Positions 27,017-35,808 of a stretch of DNA of 64,000 bases are shown here, piece after piece. Position 1 is the stretch's first letter. Each line of letters opens with the position of its first letter. The position numbers and the translations under genes were made by a program. Source of the DNA: Candidatus Obscuribacterales bacterium (GTDB taxonomy: Bacteria; Cyanobacteriota; Vampirovibrionia; Obscuribacterales; Obscuribacteraceae); the NCBI GenBank assembly GCA_019750335.1, contig JAIEOQ010000003.1:310001-374000 (forward strand). Direction: 5' to 3'. Below the pieces are notes generated by a model, which ran no database searches, was not told the origin of the DNA, and saw only the letters and a list, made by a program, of their open reading frames with translations.

Positions 27017-27811
27017 ATGACAACCAACAAAGAAGAAATTGTCGGCAACTATGAAATTGTTGAAGGCAAAGTAAAAACCAGACGAGAAGTCTTGATGATG
27101 GGAGCACTGGCTGCCGGGGGCATTATGTCCGTTGCTGGCGCTCAAGCTGATGTAGTTAAACAAGTAATTACAACGCCCGGTGAAATCAAAGAAAAAGATT
27201 TCTCCTCTTTGCTGACAAAAAAAATGGAAGGTTTATCCACCAACCAAATTGAGCAGCATTTGAAACTTTATAAAGGTTATGTCGCTAAAACAAAAGAGAT
27301 AGACACCATGTTGCAAGCCTCGGATCTGCTTACGCAACCGCCGGCTGCCAACGCTACTTACGCGCCTTTGCGTGAGCTTTTAGTTGAACAAAGTTTCGCT
27401 CTAAACGGTGTTGTTTATCATGAACTTTATTTCGGCAATTTAGGCGGTTCGGGCGGCGAACCAACCGGTGATTTGAAATCGGCAATAGAAGCCAAATATG
27501 GCAGCATCGCTAAATTCATGGACTATTTGAAAGCTGCCGGCAAATCGATGCGCGGTTGGGTGATTATCGGCTGGAACAGTCGCGACGGTATGATTCATAC
27601 TTACGGTCTCGACATGCATAACATGTGGTCGCCGGCTAATGTGGTACCGATTATGGTGCTTGATGTTTACGAACATGCTTACATGATCGATTACGGTATC
27701 AATCGTGCGGCTTATCTTGATTCTTTCTTGAAGAATCTCGATTGGAATGTTTGTGCTAAGCGTTTTGCCGCTGTCACCAAACATCCGAGCGGTTGGGATT
27801 CGACCTCGTAA
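27017..27811 (+). CDS. Fe/Mn-type superoxide dismutase with twin-arginine signal
   Basis: The N-terminus carries TRREVLMMGALAAGGIMSVAGAQA, a Tat-like leader, so the enzyme is probably exported folded with its metal. Four ligands are conserved in order: His in NQIEQHLKLY, His in GVVYHELYF, and Asp and His in LDVYEHAYMIDYG. The second-sphere Gln common in Fe forms (N-A-A-Q) is replaced by Gly, and a His occurs near DMHNMW where Mn forms have Gln, so metal use is open. SD AGGAG lies six bases before ATG 27017. A TTGACA at 26961 has no matching -10 box. Confidence 0.9.
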   Translation: MTTNKEEIVGNYEIVEGKVKTRREVLMMGALAAGGIMSVAGAQADVVKQVITTPGEIKEKDFSSLLTKKMEGLSTNQIEQHLKLYKGYVAKTKEIDTMLQASDLLTQPPAANATYAPLRELLVEQSFALNGVVYHELYFGNLGGSGGEPTGDLKSAIEAKYGSIAKFMDYLKAAGKSMRGWVIIGWNSRDGMIHTYGLDMHNMWSPANVVPIMVLDVYEHAYMIDYGINRAAYLDSFLKNLDWNVCAKRFAAVTKHPSGWDSTS

Positions 27812-29029
27812 TTATTCGAGGCTTTCAATTAGCTCAAGCGCTAAGCTATTCCAGCTTATGAACTGCGGTGCCCAGAGAGGTTTACCTGTCTCGGCATCGT
27901 AGTTTTCGTATAAGGTGTTTTTTTGCGCAAGTGATCGGCAAAGAGTATCGACTACACGCTTAGCAATTAAATCGGCTTCTTTGTTGAAGTCATATTGGCG
28001 CAAGCTGCGACAAACAAGAGCGTTAGGCAGTACCCAAAGGGGTCCTTGCCAGTTAGAGACAATCGCTCGTCCGTAAAGCCCTCTTACCGATTGATTTTGC
28101 AGCGGTTCGGAGGCTGCCATAGAAACAATTCCGCAAGGACGTAAAAAATGTTCTTCAGCCAAAATATTTTTACGGATGATCTCGTCTGCTCTTTCGGCTT
28201 TAATTGCGGCAAAAAGCAAAGGCGCAAAACCTGTCCAGGAGCGAATTTCAACTTGACGGCCACTTTCGGGATCAAGATTGCAATATAATCCGAGCTTGGG
28301 ATTCCACAAATTAGCTTCAATTGATTCAAGCAGTTCGGTTTGGAGAACGGCATATTCATGTTTTAATTTTTCGTGTCCGGCGATGCCGGCCAGCTGGCTC
28401 ATGGCACCGAATTCGGCATATAAATAAGCGTTTAAATCGCAAGCTAACAAACGTCCGTCCGGAAAATCAGTATGTTTGCTATTCTCGTCTTTAGCTGCTT
28501 CCACAGGAGCGATTAAAGCCAGGTTGTCGTCGACGCCGCTTTCAAGCACATTGCGCCAGTGATAAAGCTTATGCGCTCCTTGTCGATGCTTGCGAAAATA
28601 TTCTAAATAATTATGCAATTGCATGACGACTTTAGCTTCAAGCTTAGCTTCCGGTGCGCTACGCAATACAGTCTGCGCTAAAAAGGGTTTGCATAAATCG
28701 CCTTGGTCCCAGGCTGTTTGCGGTGAGACAGTCCGCGGAATATAGCCGTTTTCTTCTTGTAAGCCGAGAAAATTTTTGGCTACGTTCAAACCGAGTTCTT
28801 TTTTGCCGAAATAATGACTGACTTGGCTGAAAAAACAAGCATCCCAATCGTACATCTGCAAATAATGACCGGTTAGGGATCTTTCTGGCACTTTAGCTGA
28901 ATCGTCAAACCCAGGATTTATGCCGTAAGTTGGTGTGACATATTCATGTTTTAAAAGACCGGCAGGAGGATGAATACAGAGCTTTCCTTTTTCAAGCAGG
29001 AACTTTTTTAGATTAAGTGAATTGTTCAT
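27812..29029 (-). CDS. MGH1-like glycoside hydrolase (GH63/trehalase-like fold)
   Basis: An (alpha/alpha)6-barrel hydrolase. Seen: YDWDACFFSQVSHYFG, the acidic motif RNVLESGVDDNLALIAP, WTGFAPLLFA, NWQGPLWVLPNALV and the C-terminal NYDAETGKPLWAPQFISWNS, together typical of mannosylglycerate hydrolase/glucosidase-type GH63 proteins. No signal peptide, so a cytoplasmic role in compatible-solute or oligosaccharide breakdown is likely. Its stop directly follows the SOD stop (convergent). Substrate not determinable. Confidence 0.82.
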   Translation of the reverse strand: MNNSLNLKKFLLEKGKLCIHPPAGLLKHEYVTPTYGINPGFDDSAKVPERSLTGHYLQMYDWDACFFSQVSHYFGKKELGLNVAKNFLGLQEENGYIPRTVSPQTAWDQGDLCKPFLAQTVLRSAPEAKLEAKVVMQLHNYLEYFRKHRQGAHKLYHWRNVLESGVDDNLALIAPVEAAKDENSKHTDFPDGRLLACDLNAYLYAEFGAMSQLAGIAGHEKLKHEYAVLQTELLESIEANLWNPKLGLYCNLDPESGRQVEIRSWTGFAPLLFAAIKAERADEIIRKNILAEEHFLRPCGIVSMAASEPLQNQSVRGLYGRAIVSNWQGPLWVLPNALVCRSLRQYDFNKEADLIAKRVVDTLCRSLAQKNTLYENYDAETGKPLWAPQFISWNSLALELIESLE

Positions 29030-29099
29030 TTGTATCTGCTTTCAATGATTTTGGAACCAGTTGGTTTACCTGGCGTCGACATGGGCGGAGGTAACTCAG

Positions 29100-29927
29100 A
29101 TGCCGAATATAAAAAACAAGTTTCCATTTATAGCTTTATTTTGTTTGATATTTAATGCCGAAATTGGAATAGCTTACGGACAAGAATCAAATAATAGCCC
29201 AGATAAAGCTGTTACGGTAACTGTACAAAGCGGTGATAGCACTCGTAAAAAAGAGCTAGATAAACGCACTGCTGATGCTGTTAGCACTATTCCTGGCGTT
29301 AAGGTTAAAGCCGCTGATCTGGCTACTCCGGAATTGCCGCCGATTAAAGGATTTCATCCGATTAAAAGAGCTTTGCGCCCAGTTGAAAATTTAGCTGTGC
29401 TCAGTACTCGTTTGCAGCAACAAATAGTGCGGATGGAAGGCCCGATTGCGTCCTTGCAGCCTTCAATGATCAATTTGCACAATAAGATGACAGTAGTCAA
29501 CAGTCGCTTAAAGTCTATGCAAGGCAATATAGTTCAAGCGCAAAATCAAGTGTCCGGAGCCCGTCAGGAAGTGACAGGCGTGAGAGAGGACATTCAAGGT
29601 GTACGTACGGATATTTTGGCTATTCGTCGTGAGCTTGAAGCTTTGCGCTCGCCGATTCAAGAGCTGAAAAAGCCGCTCGGTAACGTAGCTGGGCCACTTG
29701 TTGGTGTGCAAAAACGTCTGGAAGAAGTACAAGCTTTAATTGGCGCTGTTTTGCTTTTCATTATGTTATCGACAGTAATGATTGCAATCGGTACACCAAT
29801 TGCGGCCCTGCTTGTTTATAAAAACAGGCGGAAATTCTTTCCAGATCTCAAAGATAGCGAGTTAGATCTTGGAACTAAAAGGACGGAAGACCGTCAGTTT
29901 GCCAAGCAACTCCCCCACCATTATTAA
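29100..29927 (+). CDS. Membrane-anchored periplasmic coiled-coil protein
   Basis: ATG 29100 has GGAGGT seven bases upstream. Signal peptide (FPFIALFCLIFNAEIGIAYG), a Pro-containing linker, a long coiled coil (about residues 105-215) with repeats such as SGARQEVTGVREDIQGVRTD, one membrane helix (AVLLFIMLSTVMIAIGTPIAALLVY) and a charged cytoplasmic tail. The topology resembles sensor or tether proteins, but no known domain is seen. Track start 29061 would precede the RBS. Confidence 0.75.
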   Translation: MPNIKNKFPFIALFCLIFNAEIGIAYGQESNNSPDKAVTVTVQSGDSTRKKELDKRTADAVSTIPGVKVKAADLATPELPPIKGFHPIKRALRPVENLAVLSTRLQQQIVRMEGPIASLQPSMINLHNKMTVVNSRLKSMQGNIVQAQNQVSGARQEVTGVREDIQGVRTDILAIRRELEALRSPIQELKKPLGNVAGPLVGVQKRLEEVQALIGAVLLFIMLSTVMIAIGTPIAALLVYKNRRKFFPDLKDSELDLGTKRTEDRQFAKQLPHHY

Positions 29928-29948
29928 AGCTGCTTAGGGGAGCGGACC

Positions 29949-29986
29949 AAGCAAGTGAATCATCTTATTTTGATGTTCACTTGCTT
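29949..29986. terminator. Terminator-like hairpin between convergent genes
   Basis: AAGCAAGTGAA and TTCACTTGCTT form a perfect 11-bp stem, extended by CATC/GATG past a bulged T, with a seven-base loop TTATTTT. It follows the coiled-coil gene by 21 bases and its right arm overlaps the last codons of the glycosylase gene. A moderately U-rich tail follows on the + strand, so it may serve both directions. Confidence 0.65.
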
Positions 29987-30621
29987 GTCTTTGTGATTTT
30001 GTTCGGTGTATCAAGTATGCGCCATAAATACCAGGCAGCAACGCTGCGATAGGGGCGCCAGCATTCACCGGCTTGGAGCAATTCTTTTGGTTTAGGCAAT
30101 TCGTTTAAACCGTAAGCTTTAGCGAAACCTTTGCGTACACCGTAGTCGTTTGTCGGCAACACGTCAGGGCGCCCTAAACGAAAGATCAGCAACATTTGTA
30201 CTGTCCATTCACCGATGCCGCGAACGCTGCTTAATAAACGGATTATTTCTTCATCGGATAAATGGGAAAGTTCGGCAATCTCCGGGATTTCGCCGGCTAA
30301 AGTTTTTGCCGCTAGATCTTTGATTGCAGCAACTTTGGCATAGGATAATCCGGCGCTACGCAGTTCGTCGTCGCTTGCTTTAAGCAATCTTTGCGGAGTC
30401 GGGAATTTACCTTTGCCAAAAGCAGTTTTTACTCGTCCTAAAATAGTGGCGGCGGCTTTGCCTGTAAGCTGCTGGTAAACGATTGATTCAAGCAAAGTCT
30501 CAAAACAGTTTTGCATCTCTTCAACAGCAAGTTTATAAGGACCGACTTGCTCGATTACTTTGGCTAGCAAGGGATCTTGCTTTTGCAGATGAACTAAGGC
30601 TGATTTATGTTTTGTCGCCAT
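29977..30621 (-). CDS. DNA-3-methyladenine glycosylase II (AlkA-like, HhH-GPD)
   Basis: Removes alkylated purines in base-excision repair. Seen: FETLLESIVYQQLTGKAAATI, the helix-hairpin-helix LSSVRGIGEWTVQMLLIF with the catalytic Asp in LPTNDYGVRKGF, and the C-terminal WRPYRSVAAWYLWR. No iron-sulfur cluster motif, so it is not an EndoIII/MutY type. ATG 30621 is chosen over TTG 30645. Lacks the N-terminal AlkA domain, as do Mag1-like enzymes. Confidence 0.92.
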   Translation of the reverse strand: MATKHKSALVHLQKQDPLLAKVIEQVGPYKLAVEEMQNCFETLLESIVYQQLTGKAAATILGRVKTAFGKGKFPTPQRLLKASDDELRSAGLSYAKVAAIKDLAAKTLAGEIPEIAELSHLSDEEIIRLLSSVRGIGEWTVQMLLIFRLGRPDVLPTNDYGVRKGFAKAYGLNELPKPKELLQAGECWRPYRSVAAWYLWRILDTPNKITKTSK

Positions 30622-30678
30622 GATCTTGAAAACTTGAGAGTACAATAGGTCAGTCAGTCAAATTTAACAGGTTTTTCT

Positions 30679-31440
30679 GTGCGCTTGCTAAGCCAGATTA
30701 TTCTTCTTTTGTTTTTTTGCGCTTCGGCTTCAGCGGAGCCTTTTATTTTGCAAGGAAAGGTCGAGCATTCGTCAAAAGTTAATCCGTTGGCCGAAGGTTT
30801 GCGAGCCGGTGATCAATTTCAAGAATCCAAGCTTAAAGAACCACGTTATGCCAGCAGCTGGTTCATGATTCCAGCTTGGTTTGCCGGACAGTTTCAAGTT
30901 GACCAAAATGTAATTACTAAAATTGAAGATTGCCGCAGCGGAAAGATACAACGACCAAATCAACCGGTTACAAGTTACGGGCAAGAGCTGCACGGTTTTC
31001 AAAAAGATGCGCAAAATCAAATTTGGCATTTTTATGTTGAATCAGGTACAAGCAAAAGTGAGCAACTGCGCCAGATTACTTATAACAATATCGATTGGTA
31101 TGGTCCGATACGTATTGATAAAAAACGTGTGATTATGCGGATTATGGCTACATCCCTTTTAGTGGATCGAACTAGCGGAGTGATTGTTGATTCGTTCAGA
31201 AGAGAAGACATCAAAACTTACGAACCTTATGAACCAGGCAAGATCAAAGTTACTTACACCTCCAAAAGTTTTGATTCTTTTGGTCGTCCGCGCGATCTAC
31301 AAGAAGGGATTGCGATTCATAAACAAATAGCCCCGTTTCAAGAAATCGGACTGCTTGATAACGTAGACTATCGCATTTTGTTTCGTGATTATTTATTGAG
31401 CAATAACCGCAAGGAGCTGGTTCCTCAAGCTCTCAGGTAA
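30679..31440 (+). CDS. Exported hypothetical protein
   Basis: GTG 30679 begins a signal peptide (LLSQIILLLFFCASASA). The mature part of about 235 residues is strand-rich with many aromatic and charged residues (FMIPAWFAGQFQVDQ, YNNIDWYGPIRIDKKRV, KVTYTSKSFDSFGRPRDLQE). I do not recognise a family. Divergent from the glycosylase gene and followed by a Nudix gene 50 bases on. Probably periplasmic or lipidated outside my sight; no lipobox Cys is seen. Confidence 0.72.
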   Translation: MRLLSQIILLLFFCASASAEPFILQGKVEHSSKVNPLAEGLRAGDQFQESKLKEPRYASSWFMIPAWFAGQFQVDQNVITKIEDCRSGKIQRPNQPVTSYGQELHGFQKDAQNQIWHFYVESGTSKSEQLRQITYNNIDWYGPIRIDKKRVIMRIMATSLLVDRTSGVIVDSFRREDIKTYEPYEPGKIKVTYTSKSFDSFGRPRDLQEGIAIHKQIAPFQEIGLLDNVDYRILFRDYLLSNNRKELVPQALR

Positions 31441-31490
31441 TAATTTCAGCTTCGTGTATACTTGGAATCCGCATCTGGATCCGTAAGCAC

Positions 31491-32081
31491 ATGTCTCTAC
31501 GTCTTAAATGGGAAACCATCTCCAGCGAGCTGGTTGCTGACTGCAAAGTCTTTTCAGTCAACCGCAATCTCTCTTTTGTGCCTGGTGACGACGGGAATTT
31601 AGGTACCCATGATTTTTATGTAGTTCATCCTCATCACTGGGTGAATGTCATTGCTATTACTGCCGATCACGAAGTTATTTTGGTCCGCCAGTTTCGTCAT
31701 GGTATTGCCGGTTTGACTCTGGAAATTCCTGGCGGCATGGTTGATCCCGAAGATCCTAGCCCCCTTGAGGCTGCTTCACGTGAACTTTTGGAAGAGACTG
31801 GCTATGCGGCTTCCGAGCTGATTCATATCGGGCGCAATCATCCAAATCCGGCAATGCAAAGCAATCATTGCGATACATTTTTAGCTTTGAATGTGCAAAA
31901 GATTCAAAATCCTTCTTTTGATACTACCGAATATATTGAACTGACTTTAGTACCTTTGTCTCAAATAAGCAGTTTGATCTTAAGCGGCAAAATTACTCAT
32001 GCTTTGGTTATTGCTGCTTTTCATTATTTGCAGCTGTATGAGAGCGTTAAGTCAGCGCTTATTTCTCAACCTGGAAAGTAA
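31491..32081 (+). CDS. Nudix hydrolase, ADP-ribose pyrophosphatase-like
   Basis: Cleaves ADP-ribose or a similar nucleoside diphosphate derivative. The Nudix box reads GGMVDPEDPSPLEAASRELLEETGY, with the catalytic REL-EE intact but a one- or two-residue insertion before it. VILVRQFRHGIAGLTLEIPGG upstream and TEYIELTLVPLSQI downstream fit the ADPRase subgroup. 196 residues. Its 3' end overlaps the convergent DUF4384 gene by 23 bases. Confidence 0.88.
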   Translation: MSLRLKWETISSELVADCKVFSVNRNLSFVPGDDGNLGTHDFYVVHPHHWVNVIAITADHEVILVRQFRHGIAGLTLEIPGGMVDPEDPSPLEAASRELLEETGYAASELIHIGRNHPNPAMQSNHCDTFLALNVQKIQNPSFDTTEYIELTLVPLSQISSLILSGKITHALVIAAFHYLQLYESVKSALISQPGK

Positions 32082-32907
32082 GCTCTACTTTGTTGGCTGA
32101 AGGCGCAATGTTAGTCATAGCAGATGTAGATTGATAATTCTTTTTCGGTACAACTTTTACTTCGCGTGAAAAGAACGATTTAGCGTTATTCACAAGCTCG
32201 CGATATTTTTCCGGTGTCATTTCGGCAGCGCGAAAAGGAGTGCCGGGTACTTGGCTTAAAGCTACTTCCAGCGGCGCTTCTGTGCCTTGGGGATAGGCAT
32301 AAACAAAAATCTTTTCTTTGCCGCCTTTACCTGAAATTTGATAATCAAAAGGACTTTCATTGCCGCCGATATGAACGTTCTCGCCAGCTTTTAGAAAACC
32401 GGATTGTTGATAGTCGTTAGGAAAAATCTGGATCAAAGTGCCTGTGGAATCATAATTAAATACAACGATATTACAATCAGTGTTTGCCGATACATTGATC
32501 GTCATTTTTTCGCCAACTTTATAAACTGGCATTCCACCTTTGCGATCAAGTGTGGCAATTACTGCCGGCATTCCATGAGCGGTAACCACGCTGTGGGATG
32601 CTGGAATAACTGGAGGCGGAACCGGAGAATGTTGTGTTGGTGCGCTTGCCGGTTGTGCTTTGGTCAATATAACCTTGCTTTTGTTTTTAGCAACTTTAAG
32701 CTGTATTTTGGCTTTTGGCGGTACTTTAATTGCTGCGGCTTGAATGCCTGGCACTGCCTGAGGCGGAATTATATTAGTGAAAGAAGCACCCCGTTCTTGA
32801 CCGCCTATTTTATTCGCTTCGGTTTCATTGGCCATGCTCTCCGGGCTTAATAGAGCCAAAAAACAGGCTGCGGCGCCGCAAGTAACATAAAAGCTAAAAC
32901 CGTTCAT
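32059..32907 (-). CDS. Exported DUF4384-domain protein
   Basis: Signal peptide (VTCGAAACFLALLSPESMA), then a Lys/Pro/Ala-rich linker (about 55-115), then a DUF4384 domain (PVYKVGEKMTINVSANTDCN, VVFNYDSTGTLIQIFPNDYQQS, FLKAGENVHIGG). The domain is a beta-sandwich often attached to kinases and caspase-like proteases; its ligand is unknown. The next gene upstream carries the same domain, so the two are probably paralogous modules of one pathway, spaced 51 bases apart. Confidence 0.85.
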   Translation of the reverse strand: MNGFSFYVTCGAAACFLALLSPESMANETEANKIGGQERGASFTNIIPPQAVPGIQAAAIKVPPKAKIQLKVAKNKSKVILTKAQPASAPTQHSPVPPPVIPASHSVVTAHGMPAVIATLDRKGGMPVYKVGEKMTINVSANTDCNIVVFNYDSTGTLIQIFPNDYQQSGFLKAGENVHIGGNESPFDYQISGKGGKEKIFVYAYPQGTEAPLEVALSQVPGTPFRAAEMTPEKYRELVNNAKSFFSREVKVVPKKNYQSTSAMTNIAPSANKVELTFQVEK

Positions 32908-32958
32908 ATTAAAATCCTCAGTTTTGATTGCTATTGGTCTACGGGCTGCTAAAAAAAA

Positions 32959-34221
32959 TTAGGTGGAGCTGCGCGGTGAATCGAAAATGGCATGTAGAAT
33001 CGTCCCTTTCGCTTGCTCCTCAATAGTCTCCAGACGTTTGAGAAAAGTTTTGCCTTTAATCAATAAAGGTTTTCCTTCGCGATCGCCGGCCGGCCAATCT
33101 TCATTTGTCAGCATTGTGTCAGCAATCTCTTTGCCTTGAGCTGAGTTACCGTCAATAGCGATTAAATGCCATTGATCCGGGCTTGGGTTAGCTGTTAATT
33201 TGCTGCGTCCAAAATAGTTGATTGTTCTTGATTCGCCGCCTTTTAAGAAAGGCGAAATGCCGAATTGGGGGTAAAGCACAGCAATATTGTCTTGACGGTC
33301 GATTTGCAGAAGAAAAACATAAGTATTTGAGCCTGGAATCAAATTTACTTCAATATCTTCATTGAGCTTATAACCGTGGATTGGTCGATTTAAGCCAAGA
33401 TGTACCGGCATAATTTTAGGTTGGTCGAAAGACCATTTTTTCAGTAAATCTTGCCCGGCAATTTGATACAGAGCAAAAAGAGTCAATAAAAAACTTAAAA
33501 CAAAAACCAGACCAACTTTTGCTAGCAAATTGCTGTTTAGGGCTGCTTTTTGGGTCTCAGCAATACCGAACTCGCGTAAAGCATCTACCCAGAGAGCCAA
33601 ACGAATTGAGGTCGTCGGCAAATTTAAGCCGGGCAAAGTGGCCGTATCACCGCAATGGATAGCAACAATCGCTCTACCGTCCGTGATAGGCGCACCGGAA
33701 TCCCCAGGCGATAAGGGCAAGTCGTGTAATAAATGAAAGTTGTCATGCTTTCTTAAAAGTCCAAGAAATTTGCCGTTTTGAATGAGAGGCTGAATGGCAG
33801 CGCTTAGTTGTCCTAAATGAGCCGGATAACGCATAGTCCAGAGATCTATGCCGCTTTTCAATGCACTTTCATATGAAAAAGGCAGTGGTTGAGCTGAGTT
33901 CTCAGGAGCTTTTAATTCAGCTTCTAATAAAGCTAAATCGAATTTGACCAACTGGTCCGGTTGACGAACAAAAGCCGGATGCAAACGGATTGTTTTGACC
34001 GGATAAAGATTGCCCGATGCTGGAAATTTGAGAAAAAGTGCCTGGGGCTTTGCCGTTTCGACCACATGACCGCAAGTAATCAAACGTCCGGGAGCGGCCA
34101 GCCAGGCTTGGCCCAGTGTCGTTTCTTTATCGCCCTCTTTGCTTATGACGTTGGCAAGAGAGTGATTAAACCTTGCCGGCTGGTCGATTAGGCGTTCATG
34201 AGTTGGCACAAGAGACCTCAT
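32959..34221 (-). CDS. Trypsin-like serine protease with membrane helix and DUF4384-like C-terminus
   Basis: The catalytic triad is visible: His in RLITCGHVVE, Asp in KFDLALLEAE, Ser in SPGDSGAPI. The protease part (about residues 20-215) has no signal peptide and precedes a single helix (LLAKVGLVFVLSFLLTLFALY), after which a DUF4384-like domain follows (YKLNEDIEVNLIPGSNTYVFLLQ, IAVLYPQFGISPFLKGGES). By the positive-inside rule and the absence of a leader, the protease would face the cytoplasm and the DUF4384-like domain the periplasm. ATG 34221 or 34236. Confidence 0.82.
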   Translation of the reverse strand: MRSLVPTHERLIDQPARFNHSLANVISKEGDKETTLGQAWLAAPGRLITCGHVVETAKPQALFLKFPASGNLYPVKTIRLHPAFVRQPDQLVKFDLALLEAELKAPENSAQPLPFSYESALKSGIDLWTMRYPAHLGQLSAAIQPLIQNGKFLGLLRKHDNFHLLHDLPLSPGDSGAPITDGRAIVAIHCGDTATLPGLNLPTTSIRLALWVDALREFGIAETQKAALNSNLLAKVGLVFVLSFLLTLFALYQIAGQDLLKKWSFDQPKIMPVHLGLNRPIHGYKLNEDIEVNLIPGSNTYVFLLQIDRQDNIAVLYPQFGISPFLKGGESRTINYFGRSKLTANPSPDQWHLIAIDGNSAQGKEIADTMLTNEDWPAGDREGKPLLIKGKTFLKRLETIEEQAKGTILHAIFDSPRSST

Positions 34222-34315
34222 TGCATCGGCAAACAACTATTTTCGCACAGGCCGGTTTGATGCTGTAATATTTTCTCTGGATCCTTTAAGCCGGTGCTTG
34301 TTTCAAGAGAGAGCG

Positions 34316-35755
34316 ATGCTTTCAAGTTCAACCGAACTGCGCCAAATTTTTGATTTTGCTCCGGAATGGGAGCAACTGTTAAAAAATTGGGATGGCAAAG
34401 AAAGTACGGCTGCTTGGGACTTTTTGGCTAAAGTCGGCGCTAAAGCAATCTATATGAAAGCTTTGAGTTTAGACAAACAACAAAGCGCTTTTGTACGGCT
34501 GTTGCGGGATCAATATTATTTACCGATGTTCGGCAAAATGCTTTCGGCAAATCAAAATTTGCGTCGTTTTCTCGGACAAAGATATGTAGCTTATGACGAA
34601 CAAAAAAAACATAGTCTCTCTATGTCTGTTGAGTTGGCGGCAAAGCTTGAAGGCGTGCTTTTAAAACAGCTAAGCAACAAAGACGAAAATGGCTTTAAAG
34701 TGCTTTTAGCGCCTTATATTCAGCGTAGCGTACATAACGCTGTGATCGATTACATTCGTTTAGAAACAACCTGGGAACGCTCGACTTTGCAGGATGTTTA
34801 TCTTGATCCCGAGCAAGACGATCCACGTACTAACATAGCTGACGATCAAGCTTATACTCCAGAAACTTTAGTTGCCAGCGCCGAGCAAGTGACTCAGCTC
34901 AATCAATTGCGCCAAGAACTGACAGCTATGTTGAAAGAGCCTAATCTGGCTCAAGAGCCGCTTATTGTGCTTGACTGTATGTTCGGTTTAGGTTTAACGC
35001 CAAGCTCGGTTGTCGGACAAGAGATGACTATGCGTGAGTGTTGCGAGGCTTTAGGTATTGAAGCTGAAACTATGCAACGACGCATCGCTCGCTGCCAGGT
35101 TCTTTTGGATAAGGGCCTGGATATGGTGCGTCAACGTGTTTATAAAAAACTGCCTGGTGTAGCCGAGTGTTGGCGCAAAGGTTTAAATATCAATACAGCA
35201 TCTCGTCGAGAACTTGGCCAATTGCTTGGTTTCACCGAAGGTGAAGTCGAGCGTTTGGTGAAAGGACGCCAATTCAATACAGCTCAAGAGCTGGTTGATA
35301 AAGGTGTGATTAAAGAACCGCGCTTATCTGAAGTGACAGATAGAGGGGCAGTAGCTGTTTTTGTACCGGTTGAGCTAAATTCAGCTTGCGCCAGAGATCT
35401 TGTCGACATACTTGGTTTGTCTAAAGATTTAGCGCAAAAAATTGTTGCGGAAAGACCATTTCTTAGTTTGGCTGATTTAAGCGCAAAAGGCTTGATTGAG
35501 GGCAAAGAGCTAGACAAACTTACTGAGCGTGGCGCTGCACTTAAAATAAGTAATGCGCAAAACAAACGTTTTGATTTGAATAAAGCAACTCTTGAGGAGA
35601 TTCAAGCTTGCGGGCTCGATCAAACAAATGCGACATTTCTTGTTAAGTTCAGGCCTTTTGTCACTTGGTCCGAGCTTGAAGAACTGCTTGGCCCCGAATG
35701 TACCTTTTGGAATGTTTTACGCCAGAAATTTTTTCTCGGTATCGGCTCCTCCTAA
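34316..35755 (+). CDS. Sigma-like protein fused to three helix-hairpin-helix repeats
   Basis: Residues about 130-275 look like divergent sigma-70 regions: YIQRSVHNAVIDYIRLETTW resembles region 2, and MTMRECCEALGIEAETMQRRIARCQ a region-4 helix-turn-helix. Residues about 290-455 hold three ComEA-type DNA-binding repeats: LNINTASRRELGQLLGF, VELNSACARDLVDILGL, FDLNKATLEEIQACGL. The fusion is not one I recognise. ATG 34316 follows an AGAGAG stretch; track start 34298 is TTG. Could be a nucleoid-associated or transcription protein. The sigma assignment is by eye and moderate. Confidence 0.6.
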   Translation: MLSSSTELRQIFDFAPEWEQLLKNWDGKESTAAWDFLAKVGAKAIYMKALSLDKQQSAFVRLLRDQYYLPMFGKMLSANQNLRRFLGQRYVAYDEQKKHSLSMSVELAAKLEGVLLKQLSNKDENGFKVLLAPYIQRSVHNAVIDYIRLETTWERSTLQDVYLDPEQDDPRTNIADDQAYTPETLVASAEQVTQLNQLRQELTAMLKEPNLAQEPLIVLDCMFGLGLTPSSVVGQEMTMRECCEALGIEAETMQRRIARCQVLLDKGLDMVRQRVYKKLPGVAECWRKGLNINTASRRELGQLLGFTEGEVERLVKGRQFNTAQELVDKGVIKEPRLSEVTDRGAVAVFVPVELNSACARDLVDILGLSKDLAQKIVAERPFLSLADLSAKGLIEGKELDKLTERGAALKISNAQNKRFDLNKATLEEIQACGLDQTNATFLVKFRPFVTWSELEELLGPECTFWNVLRQKFFLGIGSS

Positions 35756-35808
35756 TTTTTTCCCTATCCCTGTTGCTCATTTATGGAAATTGCTTTCGAG
35801 AAAAAAAT

